From Takifugu bimaculatus (lineage: Eukaryota > Chordata > Actinopteri > Tetraodontiformes > Tetraodontidae), in the NCBI GenBank assembly GCA_004026145.2, contig CP034984.1:1585946-1649945 (forward strand): a stretch of DNA of 64,000 bases. The letters are read 5' to 3'. The notes below the pieces were generated by a model, which saw nothing but the letters and a program-made list of their open reading frames with translations, was not told the DNA's origin and did not search any database. Positions 12,237 through 26,477 of the stretch are shown one piece after another. Each line of letters begins with the position of its first letter. Within the stretch, counting starts at the first letter, position 1. Position numbers and translations under genes: made by a program.

Positions 12237-12257
12237 CCCCCCCCCCCCCCCCCCCCC
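12237..12257. repeat. Poly-C tract, 21 bases
   Basis: Twenty-one consecutive C residues in the intron; on the transcribed (minus) strand this is poly-G. A second tract of fourteen C lies at 12525-12538. Confidence 0.97.
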
Positions 12258-12734
12258 GCTTCACATAAACATGGGCTAATGCACAAAGACATGTCACGGA
12301 CACGCTGGCGCACGCACACGTACACACACACGGACACACAACACTTGTGGTCTTCCCTCGCACGGGGGAAAAGTCTGTTTTGAAAGCATTGTGCTGCTCT
12401 GTATTCATTGGCCCCTGGTGGTGAATAATGACATGACACATCCTGTGGAGCGCCCGCTGTTCACATGAGCATGATGAGGGCAGACAGGCATGCATGAAGT
12501 CCAGCAACCTGGATCTCAATGTATCCCCCCCCCCCCCCATTCATTCCAACTACAACGCTTACATAACATGTTACAAGGTTGGTTTCCAGATATTATCTGC
12601 GATTCCCAACAGCAGTTTTGAGTTCCAGGGAAGACTTATTATAGCTGGTCCCCCATTTTCCCTTCTCCTGTACCCGGTCTATCAGCAGCATGAGGGTCCT
12701 TGTTATATGAGCCTTTTCCATGTTGCTTGTTTTG

Positions 12735-12800
12735 GACATGAAGGGAACGTGGTAAAAGGCCCTGGGTGGAATCAAACACAGAACCATGATTTGATCAGAA
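12735..12800 (-). mobile_element. Possible tRNA-derived SINE remnant
   Basis: The stretch AAAGGCCCTGGGTGGAATCA, continuing into AAACACAGAACC, resembles the reverse of the box B part of a tRNA-derived SINE (GGTTCGATTCC-like). The box A part is not clear, so this is a weak call. Confidence 0.25.
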
Positions 12801-15800
12801 TTGTGCTCGCTTCCCCTACAGATATAAAAACATTTGTAATATTTCAACAATAATTATCTCCTGCTGGGTTTCTGATGTGATAATGATGGGACAGCGTGAG
12901 GCTGGGGAATGAGCTGAGGAGGAGCTGAGGGTGCAGCCAGGACTTATCACTTCAGGTTGCAGGGCTTTCACTCTGTAGCATCTTGGCCTCGATTGACATG
13001 CTAATTTTAAACCACAACGCCGCGATCTGCTGACAACCCAAAGCTGAGAATCCTATCATGCATTCCATCTTAATCTAACATTCGGTTAGATGATAACAGA
13101 AGCTCTCAACTCTGTCTGCATTCTTTATAATTATATTTTATGTATAAGTGACTCATTGTCTGCGGAAGTAAGCTGTTAGCATAAATGGAGAAGCTGGCTG
13201 AATAAAAAGTAGTCTCTGCTGGGAACATGTGTGGAAATATTCAAGCTGAGCCCAAATCTAAATATTTAATTGCACCGTTTCCCTATTTTGGGCCAAGAGG
13301 ATGACCCAACGTGTCTGCAGCACGCAGGCAGGTGTTGCAGTTGCATGTCTGAAGTATCTTTAGCCTGGAAGGACGATGATACTACAGACATGAAGACACT
13401 TGCTCCACTCAGCCAAGCCCACAGCTCCCCTGTGGACGGGCACTAATGGAACAGAGTGAAACAGAGAAGCGGGGAAGGAGCATCCGAACACAAGCGAGCA
13501 CTTAAGTGGTCAGAGAAGGTCAGCCTTAAGCAATGCTTCTGCAGAAGCCATGTCTGCTGACATATGTGGATTAATCACTTCTATTCCACTCCATAGTTTC
13601 CTAGAAGTCACACGCATTCATCTCTCCCGCACTAAAAGTGGAGGAGTGGATAAATACCACATCCCAGACAAAAAGCTTTCTGGTAAACGTGTTAGAATTG
13701 AGTGTCCTGAACACAAATATCCCCTGGCAACGTGGTGAAGGGGGAAGGTGATCGCATTACCCAGACTTATAAGATAGTTCCCTGAAACTTTAGATTAAAC
13801 CTACAGGTACAGAGGTTCACACTTTATGATGCTGTCTCCAGAGTTTATATTTTCTAATGCATTTCACCCTCCCACCCCTTCCTGTACTTGCACCAAATGC
13901 TATAAAGCAAAGTGAGGGATTTCAGGAGTCAGGTACTTTGCTTTGAGCTGGACCGTTGACTTTTCTGGTTCAGCCTCATCGTGACCAGCTAGAACCTCAT
14001 TGGTCTGACTGAACTAACCAAAATCCTCATTTAGCCCAAATGTACACAAATTCAAGCAAATTCATTTCACGTTGAAGCACAACTGACAATGTCAACAAAC
14101 GCTGCATTCCTACATGTCCAATGGCATCGCAGTGATGAGGCGGAAAAAGAAAAATAGCTTACTCATGAAGACGTCCTTGAATCAGGAGTCATATCATTTA
14201 GTTCCTCAGCCAGAATATCTCTCTGACATATCGATCAACCAGGTTGGCCAAATTTTGGAGCTGAGCATAATTCATCTGGACTTCCTTACAGCAATTTGCA
14301 TGAAAAGGTAATTTGACAAGACAAGAATTTAAAAAAGACCCCAAATGTAACAACATACATAGTGCAGCAACCTGCATATAAGCCATAACATAATGCATAT
14401 ATCTCTGCATAACTTTAAATGAATACCGTTTAAAACCTCATACCACCCTACAGCACAGGAAAGTACCCACAATCCCTTTCCTGCCATTCGCAATAACACA
14501 ACAGTTATCCCAGTCTGTGTACATCTCAGCCCAGCACGCCCTGAGGAGGTAGTGACGCTCTCTGTAATGTAAATGATCTGTTGTAGCCACTGACCAGGAA
14601 GGATGATGACGTTCTCCTCCTGAGCAGCTTTGATTGACAGGTTTTTAATGCGAAGGCTGTGCAAAAGTAATGTGTTCCTACATGGAAATTGAATAATTTA
14701 TAGCAATTTTTTCTGATTTTCTTTTTCCTTGGAGGACAGCGTTGCAAACAGTCGTTTGAGAGAGGACAGGAAGGGGTTGTGCAGGGTGGAAAGTAGGCTG
14801 GTCTGAATAAAAGAAGTTGTTCAGAGTGAGGCTGTGGATTATTCAAACTAAACAGGACATTGGTTTACTCGACAGGCCTGTAACCACTAAATTTTTCAGG
14901 TGGATTTCTGTTAGTTCTTTGAGCAGCACTAAATAAGCTCCAGATTCCATGTTCAAAGTCACAAACTTGAAATGTAGAGTTTGAAATCCTTAAAAAACCT
15001 ATTTGAGATGCTGAAAGACTCTGTGTGGTGGTGCAGTGAAGCCCTGTTCATTGTATGCTCTCCACCTGCTCCACTCCAAAAGGCTTCGATTTATTAGTCA
15101 AAGCTGTTCCCAGAGCTGTTCCACCCAACATGGGTGATCACAGCCATCGTGAACCATAATTGCTTCCCGTGGGATGTCACTCCCAGAAAGGACTCCTCGA
15201 AAAGCAACAACCAAACCCCGAAAAACTCTTCTGACGACAGCAAAGGCAACGCATACCTGAAAGCAGAAAGAAAAAGTCAGTTCTGTTCTCCAGGGGATAA
15301 TAAAAAGGTCATTCACCGAGCTGATCGATAAGCGTGTCCGTCTGGAGGAGGGAACTTCGCAGCCGTACGCGAGAAGGATGGCGAGTGGGGAGGCGGACGG
15401 CTGCTGTTTGAGGAATGGGCTTTACGCTCGATATCACATGACCCATCAATGAAAACAAAGCCATTGGCTTCAAACTGTCACAACAGTCTCTGGTGTTTCA
15501 GGTACGCCTCTGTTTGGACAGGTGTGAGCTCCCCTCCCCTAACAACGAGCTCTGAGTCACACACGCATTACAGAGAACACTGCATTATGTAATTACTATT
15601 TAATTATGTGTGTGTATGCAAATCTAAATCGGACCCTTTTGTGTGGCAACATCAGTGCTGCAAAATGATTAAACTATGCAACTACTCAGAAAAGGTGAAT
15701 AGATAGGTGTTACGCTACATATGTAAGATTCCTCTTTTATAACACGCTGCTCGTTTTTTCCAGGAAAGGACATAACGCCTGCATGACCAGCACCAAGGTC

Positions 15801-17693
15801 CAGAACCTGGAGCGAGATGGAAGAAGCCGTTCGCACCTGTGCTTCTCCCCCAGAGCGCCCTGAGAGGTGCACTACAGAAGCTGAACCAGCAGCTACCTAA
15901 TGCACACGGACATAATTGCACACAGATGCTGTTGTGCTGACGAGCTCGTTGGTCTGCTCGCTGCCTCAAAATCCAATCGCTGCCGCCACAGGTGTGGGCT
16001 GCTGCGCGGTCGGGATGAAAACGCTCGTTTACACGCGCAGCACTACCATCGATCCAGATGGAAGATTATCCACAATTTACTGCAAATATACTGGTGCCAA
16101 GTATTCATCCCTTGGTTTCACTTTCACTGTTGAAAAGTGACCAAACAGCAAAATGCTGTAAAATGTGAATATAAGTTTTGTTGACTAAACTGAGACAATG
16201 TTGAAGAAACCCAAAAGCACCAACGAAGAATCGTTGTTTGGTTTGTTCATCTAAAACGAGGCAACATTTTGACAACCAAACCGCAGGATATTGAGTCCAT
16301 CTCTTTGTGAGTAAAAGGGGGCGGGGTTAGCACAGGAAGTCACACCTCAGGAGCCCCGTTACCAGCTTGTTCTGGATCAGATCCCTGTTACATCCAACAC
16401 TTCCTGGGTTTTCTTCCGACCTCTGTTCCAGCTGTGCGCCACACTTCGGCTCTCCCGGAGGAGCTGCAATAAATGTCAGTGTTTTGGGAGTGGGTGTTAT
16501 CTATAACCCGCTGCTTGTGCGACACGACGCGCCACAGGCCAGACAAATAAATAACAGGAAATTACAGCAGGCAGCATCTGAGGGGAGCAGCATGGAGATA
16601 AGAGTAGCTGCTCCATCCAGGCTAACAATAGATTTTATCTGAAGCACATACACAAGCCATCATGCCATAAATCTGCAGCAGAGATTTACAAACGCTTGTT
16701 CACCCACAAAAGGACCTACGGTTTCAGGTCTGCCTCCGACAAGCTGCGCAGATTTACAGCTGCTGCTTCATTGATTTCCTTATCTCAGTCAGCCGGCAGC
16801 ACTCCTGTATAAATCTTGCCACTCAGCTGCTTACAGTAAGGAGCAAAGTGATGGTGGCTCAACACCCTGTGTGATGTGACCGATAAACGCACCTCATTTA
16901 TGGTTTTGTGCACCTCACGGTGATGTTTGTGTAAATTATCTGCTGGTGAATAAAGCTGTTGGGACATAAAATCACTTGGGTCATGGCAGGCTCTTGAAGA
17001 AATATGAGAAAAGAAGGAGATAAAGTATGTTTGCATTTAGAAACTGATGCTCACTCAGGGAAGAAGTGATGAAAATGTTCCTGAAACTAACAACTAACAA
17101 AGAAGTTTAAAGAAACACTGATCTTCCTGGTGATCGCACCACAAAAAGAGCTAAGCTAGAGACTTTATAGACATTAAACAGTGACCCCTGCCATTTTTTA
17201 ATATTCTATATTCCTCTTTCATGATGGCGCTGGTGGTGAAAGCCAGCGGGATGAATTTCTGCTCATGCTTTATTCATCAATGACACATTCGGCGTTTTGA
17301 ATTCAACTATCTGGTTGGACTTTGGGTATAAACTTGCCCCGGTGCATTCAGCCCCGAGATTCTGCTAAATTTAAATACCAAACATTTAAAAAGCCCCCCA
17401 AACACTACAAGAATGGTTTCAGTTGCAAATTAGATGCAGATCATTTCACTTCTGTGATATTTTTTTTTCTTTTTCGGAGTGCTTTAAATTATTTACTCGG
17501 GCTTTTTAGAATAATGTTTTACACAGAAACATGTATTAATATGTGAATAACCTGTCTTAGAGATTATTTTATCATCCAAGATCATCAATTCTAACTCCAT
17601 ACATTATTTACGGGGTCTTGAAATCAGATGTTTGACATACTTGAAACCAAAAAAGACCAATTTGAATCTCTAAATACGCGACGCTGGTTGGAA

Positions 17694-17711
17694 GGGGGGG
17701 GGGGGGGGGGG
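17694..17711. repeat. Poly-G tract, 18 bases
   Basis: Eighteen consecutive G residues within the c14orf132 intron. Confidence 0.97.
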
Positions 17712-19740
17712 CACATTGGGCTCTGTGCACACATGTCAAAATATATCAAGCTGTCTGCTCATTTATTTTGCATTGCGGACAATTTCATTTAAAGGGCGCC
17801 CAGAGAAGTCACACTTTGCCTCCTTCATGTTTCATGGACAAAATCCTCTCTGTGGAGTGTTGCTGCTGAAGCATCAGTACCAACCTGAATCTTCAGTGTG
17901 AGTATTAAACATCATCCCCGAATGTCCAACTATCAACTTTAATTCACCATCGTTTAAAGGAAGGTAATGTAATAAAAGGGGGTTATTTGCTTTGAAAAAA
18001 ATGATTGCTGTAAAGTTTTGGTCTTCATTTGTTGTATTGTCATAACTTACAATTTAGGAAAACAAAGTGAGTTAATGATAAGAAAATGGACATTTGTCCT
18101 CCTGTAAAGCTGTGAAAGTTGTGGATCATTGTCCATGTCCAGGTGCTGCTGTGTCCAAGCGTGCACACTCACAACCAATGCAGAGAAATTTAAGTTGCAG
18201 TGGAAAACTTGAACTGAATGATGCAGACCTGAGGGCATGAACTGAGTCGAGAGCGGGCATTAAGACCATCACCTCACCCCCTCAGGAGGTCAGCACACCC
18301 AGCCCAGCCACCATGTCATTCCTCCGGTTATGAGGCTCTCAATGCACCCCCGCTTTTATTAATTTAGCTCTGTCTGCTCTAACCTTGTCATCAACGGCCT
18401 CAGACATCATTCTTTCCAGCTCCCAAGGCTGCAACGGTTTCAGAGCTGCAGAGTCGCTCCTCTGTCCCACAAAGGCAAATGTCAGTTCCTCAAAACGCAA
18501 GCATGAAAAGATCAGAATGGAGGAAATGTACTTGTTCCCTTTCACTGGATTTAGCTTTTGAATGGCGGAAAAAATAATCCTCGACATTAAAAGGTCAGCA
18601 ATTGGGAAACACTGACCAACTAACTGTAAGTCATTGACCTCCGAGCGTCCGTGTAAATGGACAGTCATCTTCCCCCCGTTTTGCTCCGGCGACGGCAACA
18701 GCTTGATGACGGGCCTCCGTGAAGACATGGGCACAACAGCTTTTGACTTTTGACGGATCTCTTTTTCCCTCTGACATTAGCCAAGAGCGGCCCCGAGGAC
18801 AAGTTGCTAACCCTTTCCCGGAGCTGACCAGCTGGTCGGAGTGAACGGTCAGATGGTGCTGCGGGCAGAGCGCGTCTGGAAACATTTTATCATGATACAA
18901 TGATTTCAGCCACCAAGCCAGAAACATAAACTCAATTTTAAAAAAATAAATGAAAACCAGGCTGCTTGGAGGAGCTTCAACTGCCACATTTGCATGTTGG
19001 CACATCCAGATTTGTGCTTCCAAACTAGGGTTCCTCATGTTAGCTGAAACTCTATAGCTTATACAGCCTGCACAGAGTGTTTAACACTTTTTAACCTCTT
19101 GTATAATCTGTGTGTCCATATATCTGCACCTTTCTTCTGTATTAACACGGTAATGGCACATTCTACAGCTAAAGGTCTTCTGCATCATCTCACGCCACAT
19201 GATATATTCATATTAACATTTATAACCCGTGGCAGACGCGGGCGGGCTAGCCTGTGTCATCCTGTAGGATAACTCCACTGAGAAATTGGACTGAATGGTA
19301 GCAGAAGTTATTTTAAAATGACAGAGCCAGATGGAGCAAATTTGCCTCGGTGTTGCAAGCATGAAACATGCATATCAGGCATACGTCCTGATGGCCTCCG
19401 TGTGCACACGCAGCGGCCTGATGCAAGGTTTTTTGAGGTGTGTCTAACTGTTACAGGTTGTTGTGACAGAATAGGTTTCTCCTTTGACCAGTTTCAGGGT
19501 GTTGTAGCCAGTGTTGTAGATCCTATTGAACAACTGCTCTTTCGGTCCAACATAAATCACCACTGAATTCCTCCGAGTCCCCCTGGCTGCTGTTTTTCTT
19601 CTGGATTTTGCTTCTAAAAGCCTCCTTTCAATTATACTTCCCCTGCTCCTTCCCTCTCCTGTGTAATCATGTCTTTGCCGTCGCCACAAAGTGTCAATCT
19701 CATACAAAAATGTGATTAATTACCCCTCCTGCGTACGTTC

Positions 19741-19837
19741 CCAAGCCCCACAACATGCTGTCAAACCCATTTTGACAGCATGTTGTGTTCTTGGCTAAAA
19801 GGGTCTAAAACACAAAGTGGAAACTTTGTGTTTAGAC
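19741..19837. repeat. Two adjacent inverted repeats (twin hairpins)
   Basis: Hairpin 1 has a perfect 17-bp stem, CACAACATGCTGTCAAA (19749-19765) paired with 19771-19787, a five-base loop CCCAT, and an outer pair of CCAAG and CTTGG beyond a small internal loop. Hairpin 2 begins 16 bases after the first one closes. It pairs 19803-19818 with 19823-19837 with one bulged A and a GGAA tetraloop. Both sit in the c14orf132 intron. The loops are shorter than usual for microRNA precursors. They may be transposon relics or structured intronic RNA. Confidence 0.9.
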
Positions 19838-22800
19838 TGTGTTTTGTGAGTGGAAGACTTGATTTCCCCGCATGCACGAAGACATCCAAGCGCAAGTGCA
19901 GTTGATTTCCCCTTGTTGTTGCCATGGTAATAAAGCTTAAGTCTTTCTTAGGAAAAAAAAAATAGGATTCTTTCTCGCTATATGTGATTATACGTCTTTA
20001 AACTCAACCTGCCACCTCCAGCTTCCATCCTACCAGTCCTGATGGAGCCAGAAAGGTTTCTCACTTATACAAAAGCTGGTTTTGCATAACAAGTGGGGCT
20101 GTAATTAACTGTAATTTTTTTTTTCTGTGGTGGGAAAACTGCCTTCAGCGTATCAACTAGAATGAAAATCTGTGTGCCGCTGCCCGGGTTTCTGGTGCTC
20201 CTCTTCAGGTTAGCATCAGTGCTTTCTGTCTTTGTGATTCTCCTGTAGGAGATGGTGGAGGTGGGGGTGGCGTGGGTGGAGGTGGGGGAGTGATGAGCCT
20301 GTCACGCCAGTGCCATGTTGGCCTAGTTACAACCTTTTCAAGTACTGTAACACTGTCAGACTAACAGCCCGGCAGTGGTTGTGTTTGCTCCCTGTCTGTG
20401 ATTCCCTTCAAGCACGCTTATATTTATGGTTCATATCCACAAAAGAACCACCATATATACCAGTTATTCATTTGCAAACCTAGAATAGATTCAATATACA
20501 CTTGCACTCGGCCATCTATAAATAGATATCATATAAATCAACGTCAGGAGGCAGGAATTAAACTAATCAATTACGGTGTGTGCAAAGATCGTTAGCCTCC
20601 GCTGCTATAGCAGTTTTTTTTTCCCATTTTTTAGGTGGTGGCAGGTTAAGGATAATTCTACACAGTGGCAATGCTGTGGAGGCTGTGTGATGCCTACAGA
20701 GTAGCTGTAAACCCAAACAGATGCGTGATCTGCACCACAGTTCCAGCTGGTACCTGGTCAAAACGCAGAGAAGCTCAATACTCATTAATAAATGCTGGGC
20801 TTGGTTAAAAAAAAAAAAAAGGAAAATAATAAACTGTCTGTTGCTCTTCTGCCAACAGGATCAGGGTGAACAAAGGTTAAAAGCAAACTAGCAAAGAGAA
20901 AAGAAAAGAATCGTAGCTGTGATTCTCTTTTCCACGACCGCTCGCGAGCAGCATCAATTATTCAGCGCTTTAAGAAAACTCCACCTTAGTGTACTTCACT
21001 CATGTGTAGCAGCATTCCAAATGATTCCCATAAGTAATATAACTGACTGTACTGTAAGAGCCCGATATGTCATCTGGTCATTAAAGCTGCATCCGTCCAC
21101 AATAAAAAGGTCACAGTGAAATCAGCTCTCAGCAGAGCGTCAAAAGAACAGCCGACCTTGGCGCCGCGTGACCAAAATAGATGCTCGAAATGTGATCATG
21201 CGGGGGGAAAAAATCAACATCTGGTTGGAATGTTTTGCAGTTTAATGCAGGGGGCGGGGTGGGTGGGGTGGGGGTGTAAATTGTGTTTTGATGAGTTCAT
21301 CAACGGGGAAACTGGAACAAGGGCATTTGTAGAGTGAGCCAGACGACACCAATGGGCTATGAGACCAGAATATAGTCACGTAATCCGGGATAACACCGTT
21401 CCGCAGGGATGCAGTCAGACACAGATACAGCCGGAGCCACTTAGAACATTGGAAGCAGCAGCATTTTCCCACTGTGGAATCTGTGTTCGTGATTGTCTAA
21501 GGAGAGCGAGTTAAAAAAGAAAAAAAAGCTTAGCATCATTAGCATCCCGACAATTTCCTACGAACAGACACAAGGTCAGTCTCAAGGAGCGAGGCGCACT
21601 TAACCAAATCAAATCAAGAGAAGAGCGGTTGTTGGTATTCAAGGAACATTGTTTGAGACCACAGAGCTGGAAAATAAACTCTTCCCTAAATGCTAATAAA
21701 TAATATATACAGAAAAATAGGTTTCAATGATGTCTAAACCCCCACAAAAGGACTCTTTAACAGGACTTGTCTAAACCATCCAGTGGAACCACTTTAATTG
21801 ACTTCAAATGAGGAAAAAACTCAAATAATTCTGTTATTCTAGCCCCCTCGCAAGACCCAAACTCCATAATTATGGCAATAAAGTGCTGCTGCCGCGGTAT
21901 TAAGCTCCATCCACAATTCAGCTCTGCTTCAACGGTGAGTCATCGGCACCTGCCCGTCTCCACGTCCACGGCCGCAAATTTCCAGAAAAGTCCCCCCCTT
22001 TCATATTAAAATCTCTGCGCATGAGCTGAAGCTAAATATGGCTGGTCTGTGAGCCCTGGTCTGCGGTCGGCACAAAATAGCAGGGCCGCATCCAGAAACA
22101 TGTCGAAACAAGGGGATAACAGGGCCGTGCACTGTGGGGGGACGGGTTGGGGACATAGATTATTTATGTGGGAATACATAATTCATTGCTTCTGAATATC
22201 AAAGGGGCTGCTGGCATCGTGCAGTTAGGTCTATCAGGGAAATATGTTATTACTTCATACTTCTGTCACAGGCCATTAGCGTTTGCCTCTCGTTCTCCCC
22301 GGGACTTCCTTCAATACGCAATCGATCATTTCAGGTGCACAGACGTCGCCGTCGACGATGCAAAAAGTGGTTACGGCGAGAAGCTGGGACAGTGTTGTAA
22401 ACACTGAATTTGACATTGACAGGGTGGGGGGTTGTTCTCTCCTTTCTCATCGATCGGCACTTAACCTAATTATTCTCAGGTTGCCTGGCAATAATTGATT
22501 GTGATTGTTTTGTTTCGCATGCGACGGGGGCAGGTTGTTTTCTCTCAGTTTGGTGCTTGTCTCAGCCTATCGGGTATCGATCGGCACCCTTTGCTGAGCT
22601 CTCATTTCCACACTGGCAGGACTCGCTTGATGGTTGCTTTAGGTTCAAACCTGGTATCTTTCACATTAATGTGTCTTTTCAGCTGTAGAGAATCTAAAGC
22701 TGGACTTCCTGACCGAGACGCTCCTGTCACATCTCGTCCCATCACCGAGGCGCTGATCCTTCCTCCACGTGTCACCGGACCGTTCGGTAAACACGCCGGC

Positions 22801-24500
22801 CGGGATGTCGGTGAGGTCATAGCGCCTTTTGACCTTCTCATGTTAAACATGTATGAGTGATTCTTTTTGTCATGTGCTTCCTCGCCCTTTCCGGAGCTGT
22901 CCGTCACTGCTGAGGCGCTCCTTGAAAAATCAGCTGTCCCTCAGACTGAACCGAAGGGATGGACGCCACGCCACGACCCGCTAAGCGCCCGAGGAACTGA
23001 TGTCAGCAGTTACCAGTTTTCCTCACTTGGAGTCTTGGTAAGATTACAGATGTATTCAGCCTCTGCTGTTAGTCATTTTTAAGCTAACAAAGCAGCTTAT
23101 ATATCAATATTGACACAGTGTGCTGATTACTAACTGGTAATATTGCAAGTGTCCATCAACTTGTAATAGGAAGCAAGATTTTAGAGACGGTGATGGAGGG
23201 GCTTCAGCTGGGAGCCACCTTGGACCAACATCAAATGTGATGTCCCTCAGACAGGACGGATAAAACACCCACCCTTTTAAAATAAACAATGCACGTCGCC
23301 TCACTAAGGTGCCGTAGAGCTGCAGCTAATTTTGTATAATCGCTGTTCTCGGGGGGGCCACCTTGAATTAGGCAACAAGGCTGCTTGGCACCAGCAACAG
23401 ATGTCAAAGCCAAAAACACAGAGCCGCTGCTTCCCCCACTGAGGGTGATAATTTTTCTCACTTAAGCTTGAAACTGATCCGGGATCTGCAGAGCCACCTG
23501 TGGGGACAGGGACTGTCCTTAATTTGTATTGGAGGTTGCAAACTTTTGTTCTGAATGAGTCTTAACTTCAGCAACACTGACCTCTTAGCAGTGAGCTCCA
23601 TTGTTCTAACTCCAACTTCTGCTCGCTGCGATCTCCCAGCATGACCCAGATGGACCTGGAGGATGGGGGGCGGGGGGATACAGAGAGCCTGACCTCTGCT
23701 TCACCCTCGCAGTGAGAACCCTCTCTAAATAATAAAGCATCACTATCAAATTAAAACTTTGTGTCTGTTTTTGTCACCAGGAAGGGGTCGAACTCAATGG
23801 TGACATCTTCAATGAGATCTCGCCTGGAAGCTAAACGAAGTGCAACTGCAGCAAAATGAGATGACCTCACTTCCTGCTTCCCCGCTAAAAATAGATGACA
23901 GGAAAGGCCGACTGGAGTCATCGATCATTCAATCGCGCAGCGTCGTCTGATTGGTATAAGGCGATTACTTTCGCAGGCTTTTTTAGAACACACTGGGTCA
24001 TAAAAGTGAACAACTGAAAAACATCGGCTTTCATATAAATCCGATTGTTGAGAATACAAATAAAGGACCAGGGGAAATGAAGTCGGGGATAAACAAGCCC
24101 GGGAGCTGTTATTACATTCTTCCAATTCGCCCCCACAATGGAGAGTGAGGAGCTTTTTAGTTTTAAGTCTGGCATGAAGAATCCACAATGAGATAATGTG
24201 ATTACATAATTTCATTTTTGTATGCAGAGCAGAGACGCTCTGGATTGCTTCAGAAGACGGTTGTAACGGGAAAATCCAAATGGGATCCTCACATTTCTTA
24301 TCAGGAGTTTCTGGTGCCTCTCTTCATTCCTTCCTCAACTTTGACCCCAAGATCCTTTTGCAAATGGCGTAGGGTGGGGTGTGCTGCCAACAGTAATGAA
24401 TTAACTCCCTTAAAACATCACATTAAAGCCATCGGCTTTAATTATTGTAGCCTTGTTGCCTTTAATTTGCCTCCAACTGTCTCGGACGAGTCCCTCAAGA

Positions 24501-24519
24501 GCTGCTGCTGCTGCTGCTG
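24501..24519. repeat. Short (CTG)n run
   Basis: About six CTG units in the c14orf132 intron; on the minus strand they read CAG. Confidence 0.95.
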
Positions 24520-25471
24520 TGGGTAAATACAGACAACTGTTTGTGTTCATGCTGTCAGCCGCATCTCCATCCTCATCCGTTCCCTCTCGTCTGTCCTTGC
24601 TGGCAGAAGAGGAGATGCACAGCCCTGTCAGGACCAAACGACTCAGAGCCGCGGCTTGGATGCATAAGTAATTGAGTGATGAGAGAAGCTGATGGCCTGT
24701 CATGAGAAGACAAAATGTATGACGTGAGAGAATGGAAAAAGACCTAGTGTGTCTCGTGTGGTTGATGGCTCTGAAATGCAATTAATGAAATAGAAAGGAA
24801 GCACGCGTGGGGAATTGGAGGAGTTTGCACGCGCTAAAGTGAGAATGCGAGGGCAGCAGGTTGCCATGTACAGGAGAGATAGAGCCTTCAGGGGCTCTCT
24901 GTCTCTGGCAGATCTGTCATCTGAAACGAGCGTTAGATGGGCAAAATGCCCAGAATGGCTGAGTCTCAGTCTGTCATGCGACACATGGAAGTGGCTCCTT
25001 TCATATGGTCCCACATCTGCCACGGCACGCTAAAATGTCCTCGCAGTGTGCAGCCGGGACTGAGCCCACGTCAAACTAATGATATCCCATTTCTTGCTTT
25101 GGAATTGAGCTTTCGGACGGGCTCTGATTAGCACTCAGCTGCTTCCGTCTCCCCGGCTGGACGACGGCGTGCCGCCTCTTTCGCTCCAGCAAAGTTTCAA
25201 ATCAGCCATTTAAATGCCAACAATTAGCCACACATGCAAGAGGGAGCTCAGTGAGCAGCGATAAAGACCAGCGTCCGCTGCTGCCGAGGGACCAGCAAGC
25301 ATGTTCTCCCAAGCTGGCAGTCAGGTGAAGACTGTGGAGTCCGCTCTCGAAACCTGCAGAGATGTTTACCCGACTCCATTAACAATCATTGCAGAGCGAC
25401 TCGGGCCACTGGCATCGTTTGCACATGAGAGAAATTGGCCATTAACCGTCGGAGAGAGCTGTTTGCTGCTG

Positions 25472-25472
<1 letters not shown>

Positions 25473-25506
<34 letters not shown>
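25473..25506. repeat. Poly-G tract, 34 bases
   Basis: Thirty-four consecutive G residues in intron 1, about 1.2 kb downstream of exon 1 in the direction of transcription. It is C-rich in the transcript and G-rich on the non-template strand of any plus-strand transcription. Length should be treated as uncertain because long homopolymers are often mis-sequenced. Confidence 0.9.
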
Positions 25507-25507
<1 letters not shown>

Positions 25508-25972
25508 ATACTCATTTGTCTTAATGGCCTATTTTATATATAGTTTTGATCTTTAAATCAGTGCGATCTTCTTCATCCATATTCTCATTAAATTACTGTG
25601 GACCGTTCAGCATCAGTGGGGGGGTAGTATGACTCATGCTGGGTGTACGTTCTTTGTATCTCAGTCCACACAAATGTTTCTTTAGATTTTATTAGATCCT
25701 TCCGGTTTTGTTTTCTTATCAAAAGGCTCCTTTGTCACACTGGAAGATTATTTCTGTCTTTTTTTGACATTTTTGGTCAGTGGCATGACGATGCCAAAAA
25801 CTTGGATGCTCTGGGCAGACAGTGGTGGATTTGAAGTGTGATCATCTGTTTGCCACTAAGAGACACAACAGAGTGGACTGCAAAGATTATTTAGCTCTAG
25901 TAACAGTTTAAATTCTCTGTGATGTAAGAATTTGAAGAGTATAGCAGTTACAGCAGTGACACCTCAGCTCTC

Positions 25973-25973
<1 letters not shown>

Positions 25974-26016
<43 letters not shown>

Positions 26017-26034
26017 CAGCAGCAGCAGCAGCAG
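25974..26034. repeat. (CAG)n repeat, interrupted once
   Basis: About 13.7 CAG units (25974-26014) are followed by an extra G and a further six units or so. The repeat lies in the c14orf132 intron about 700 bases after exon 1, and the transcript would carry CTG repeats. The open frames it creates (poly-Leu and poly-Ala) are artefacts. Confidence 0.97.
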
Positions 26035-26393
26035 GTTATACGAATGACCAAGCACCTGCTGTTTCCTGTCTGTGAGGCCCCCGACTCTGCAGCTGCAGCA
26101 TAAAACTTTGTGACATTCAACGACTCCCACTCACACACAAGAGTACGTAGCCCTCCGCCGCCAGTCAGTAAGCTGCCAGCAGTCAGCCTCCTTCAGTGCG
26201 TCGCTCAGCCCGTCTGCTGCGCACTGTTTTTAGAAGCAGCAGATTAAGCCCTCGGGGAGCGTCACCAGTGGAGTGATTACAAGTCTCCCAAAAGTTTGCA
26301 CAGCAGCAGTGAATAACTGGCTTTGTTTTTACTGCAACCCCTCACCCCCCCCACTCAGCTCACAGTGTCCAAGAATGTGTATTAGGAGGCTTG

Positions 26394-26397
<4 letters not shown>

Positions 26398-26477
<80 letters not shown>
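26398..26477. repeat. (TTA)n repeat, about 80 bases
   Basis: About 26 TTA/ATT units without interruption, only 260 bases from the exon 1 splice donor of c14orf132. A poly-Tyr frame across it is a repeat artefact. Confidence 0.97.

Noticed and set aside
22640..22665. GGTTCAAACC, like a tRNA box B
   Set aside because: No box A at the right distance and no cloverleaf could be formed from the flanks.
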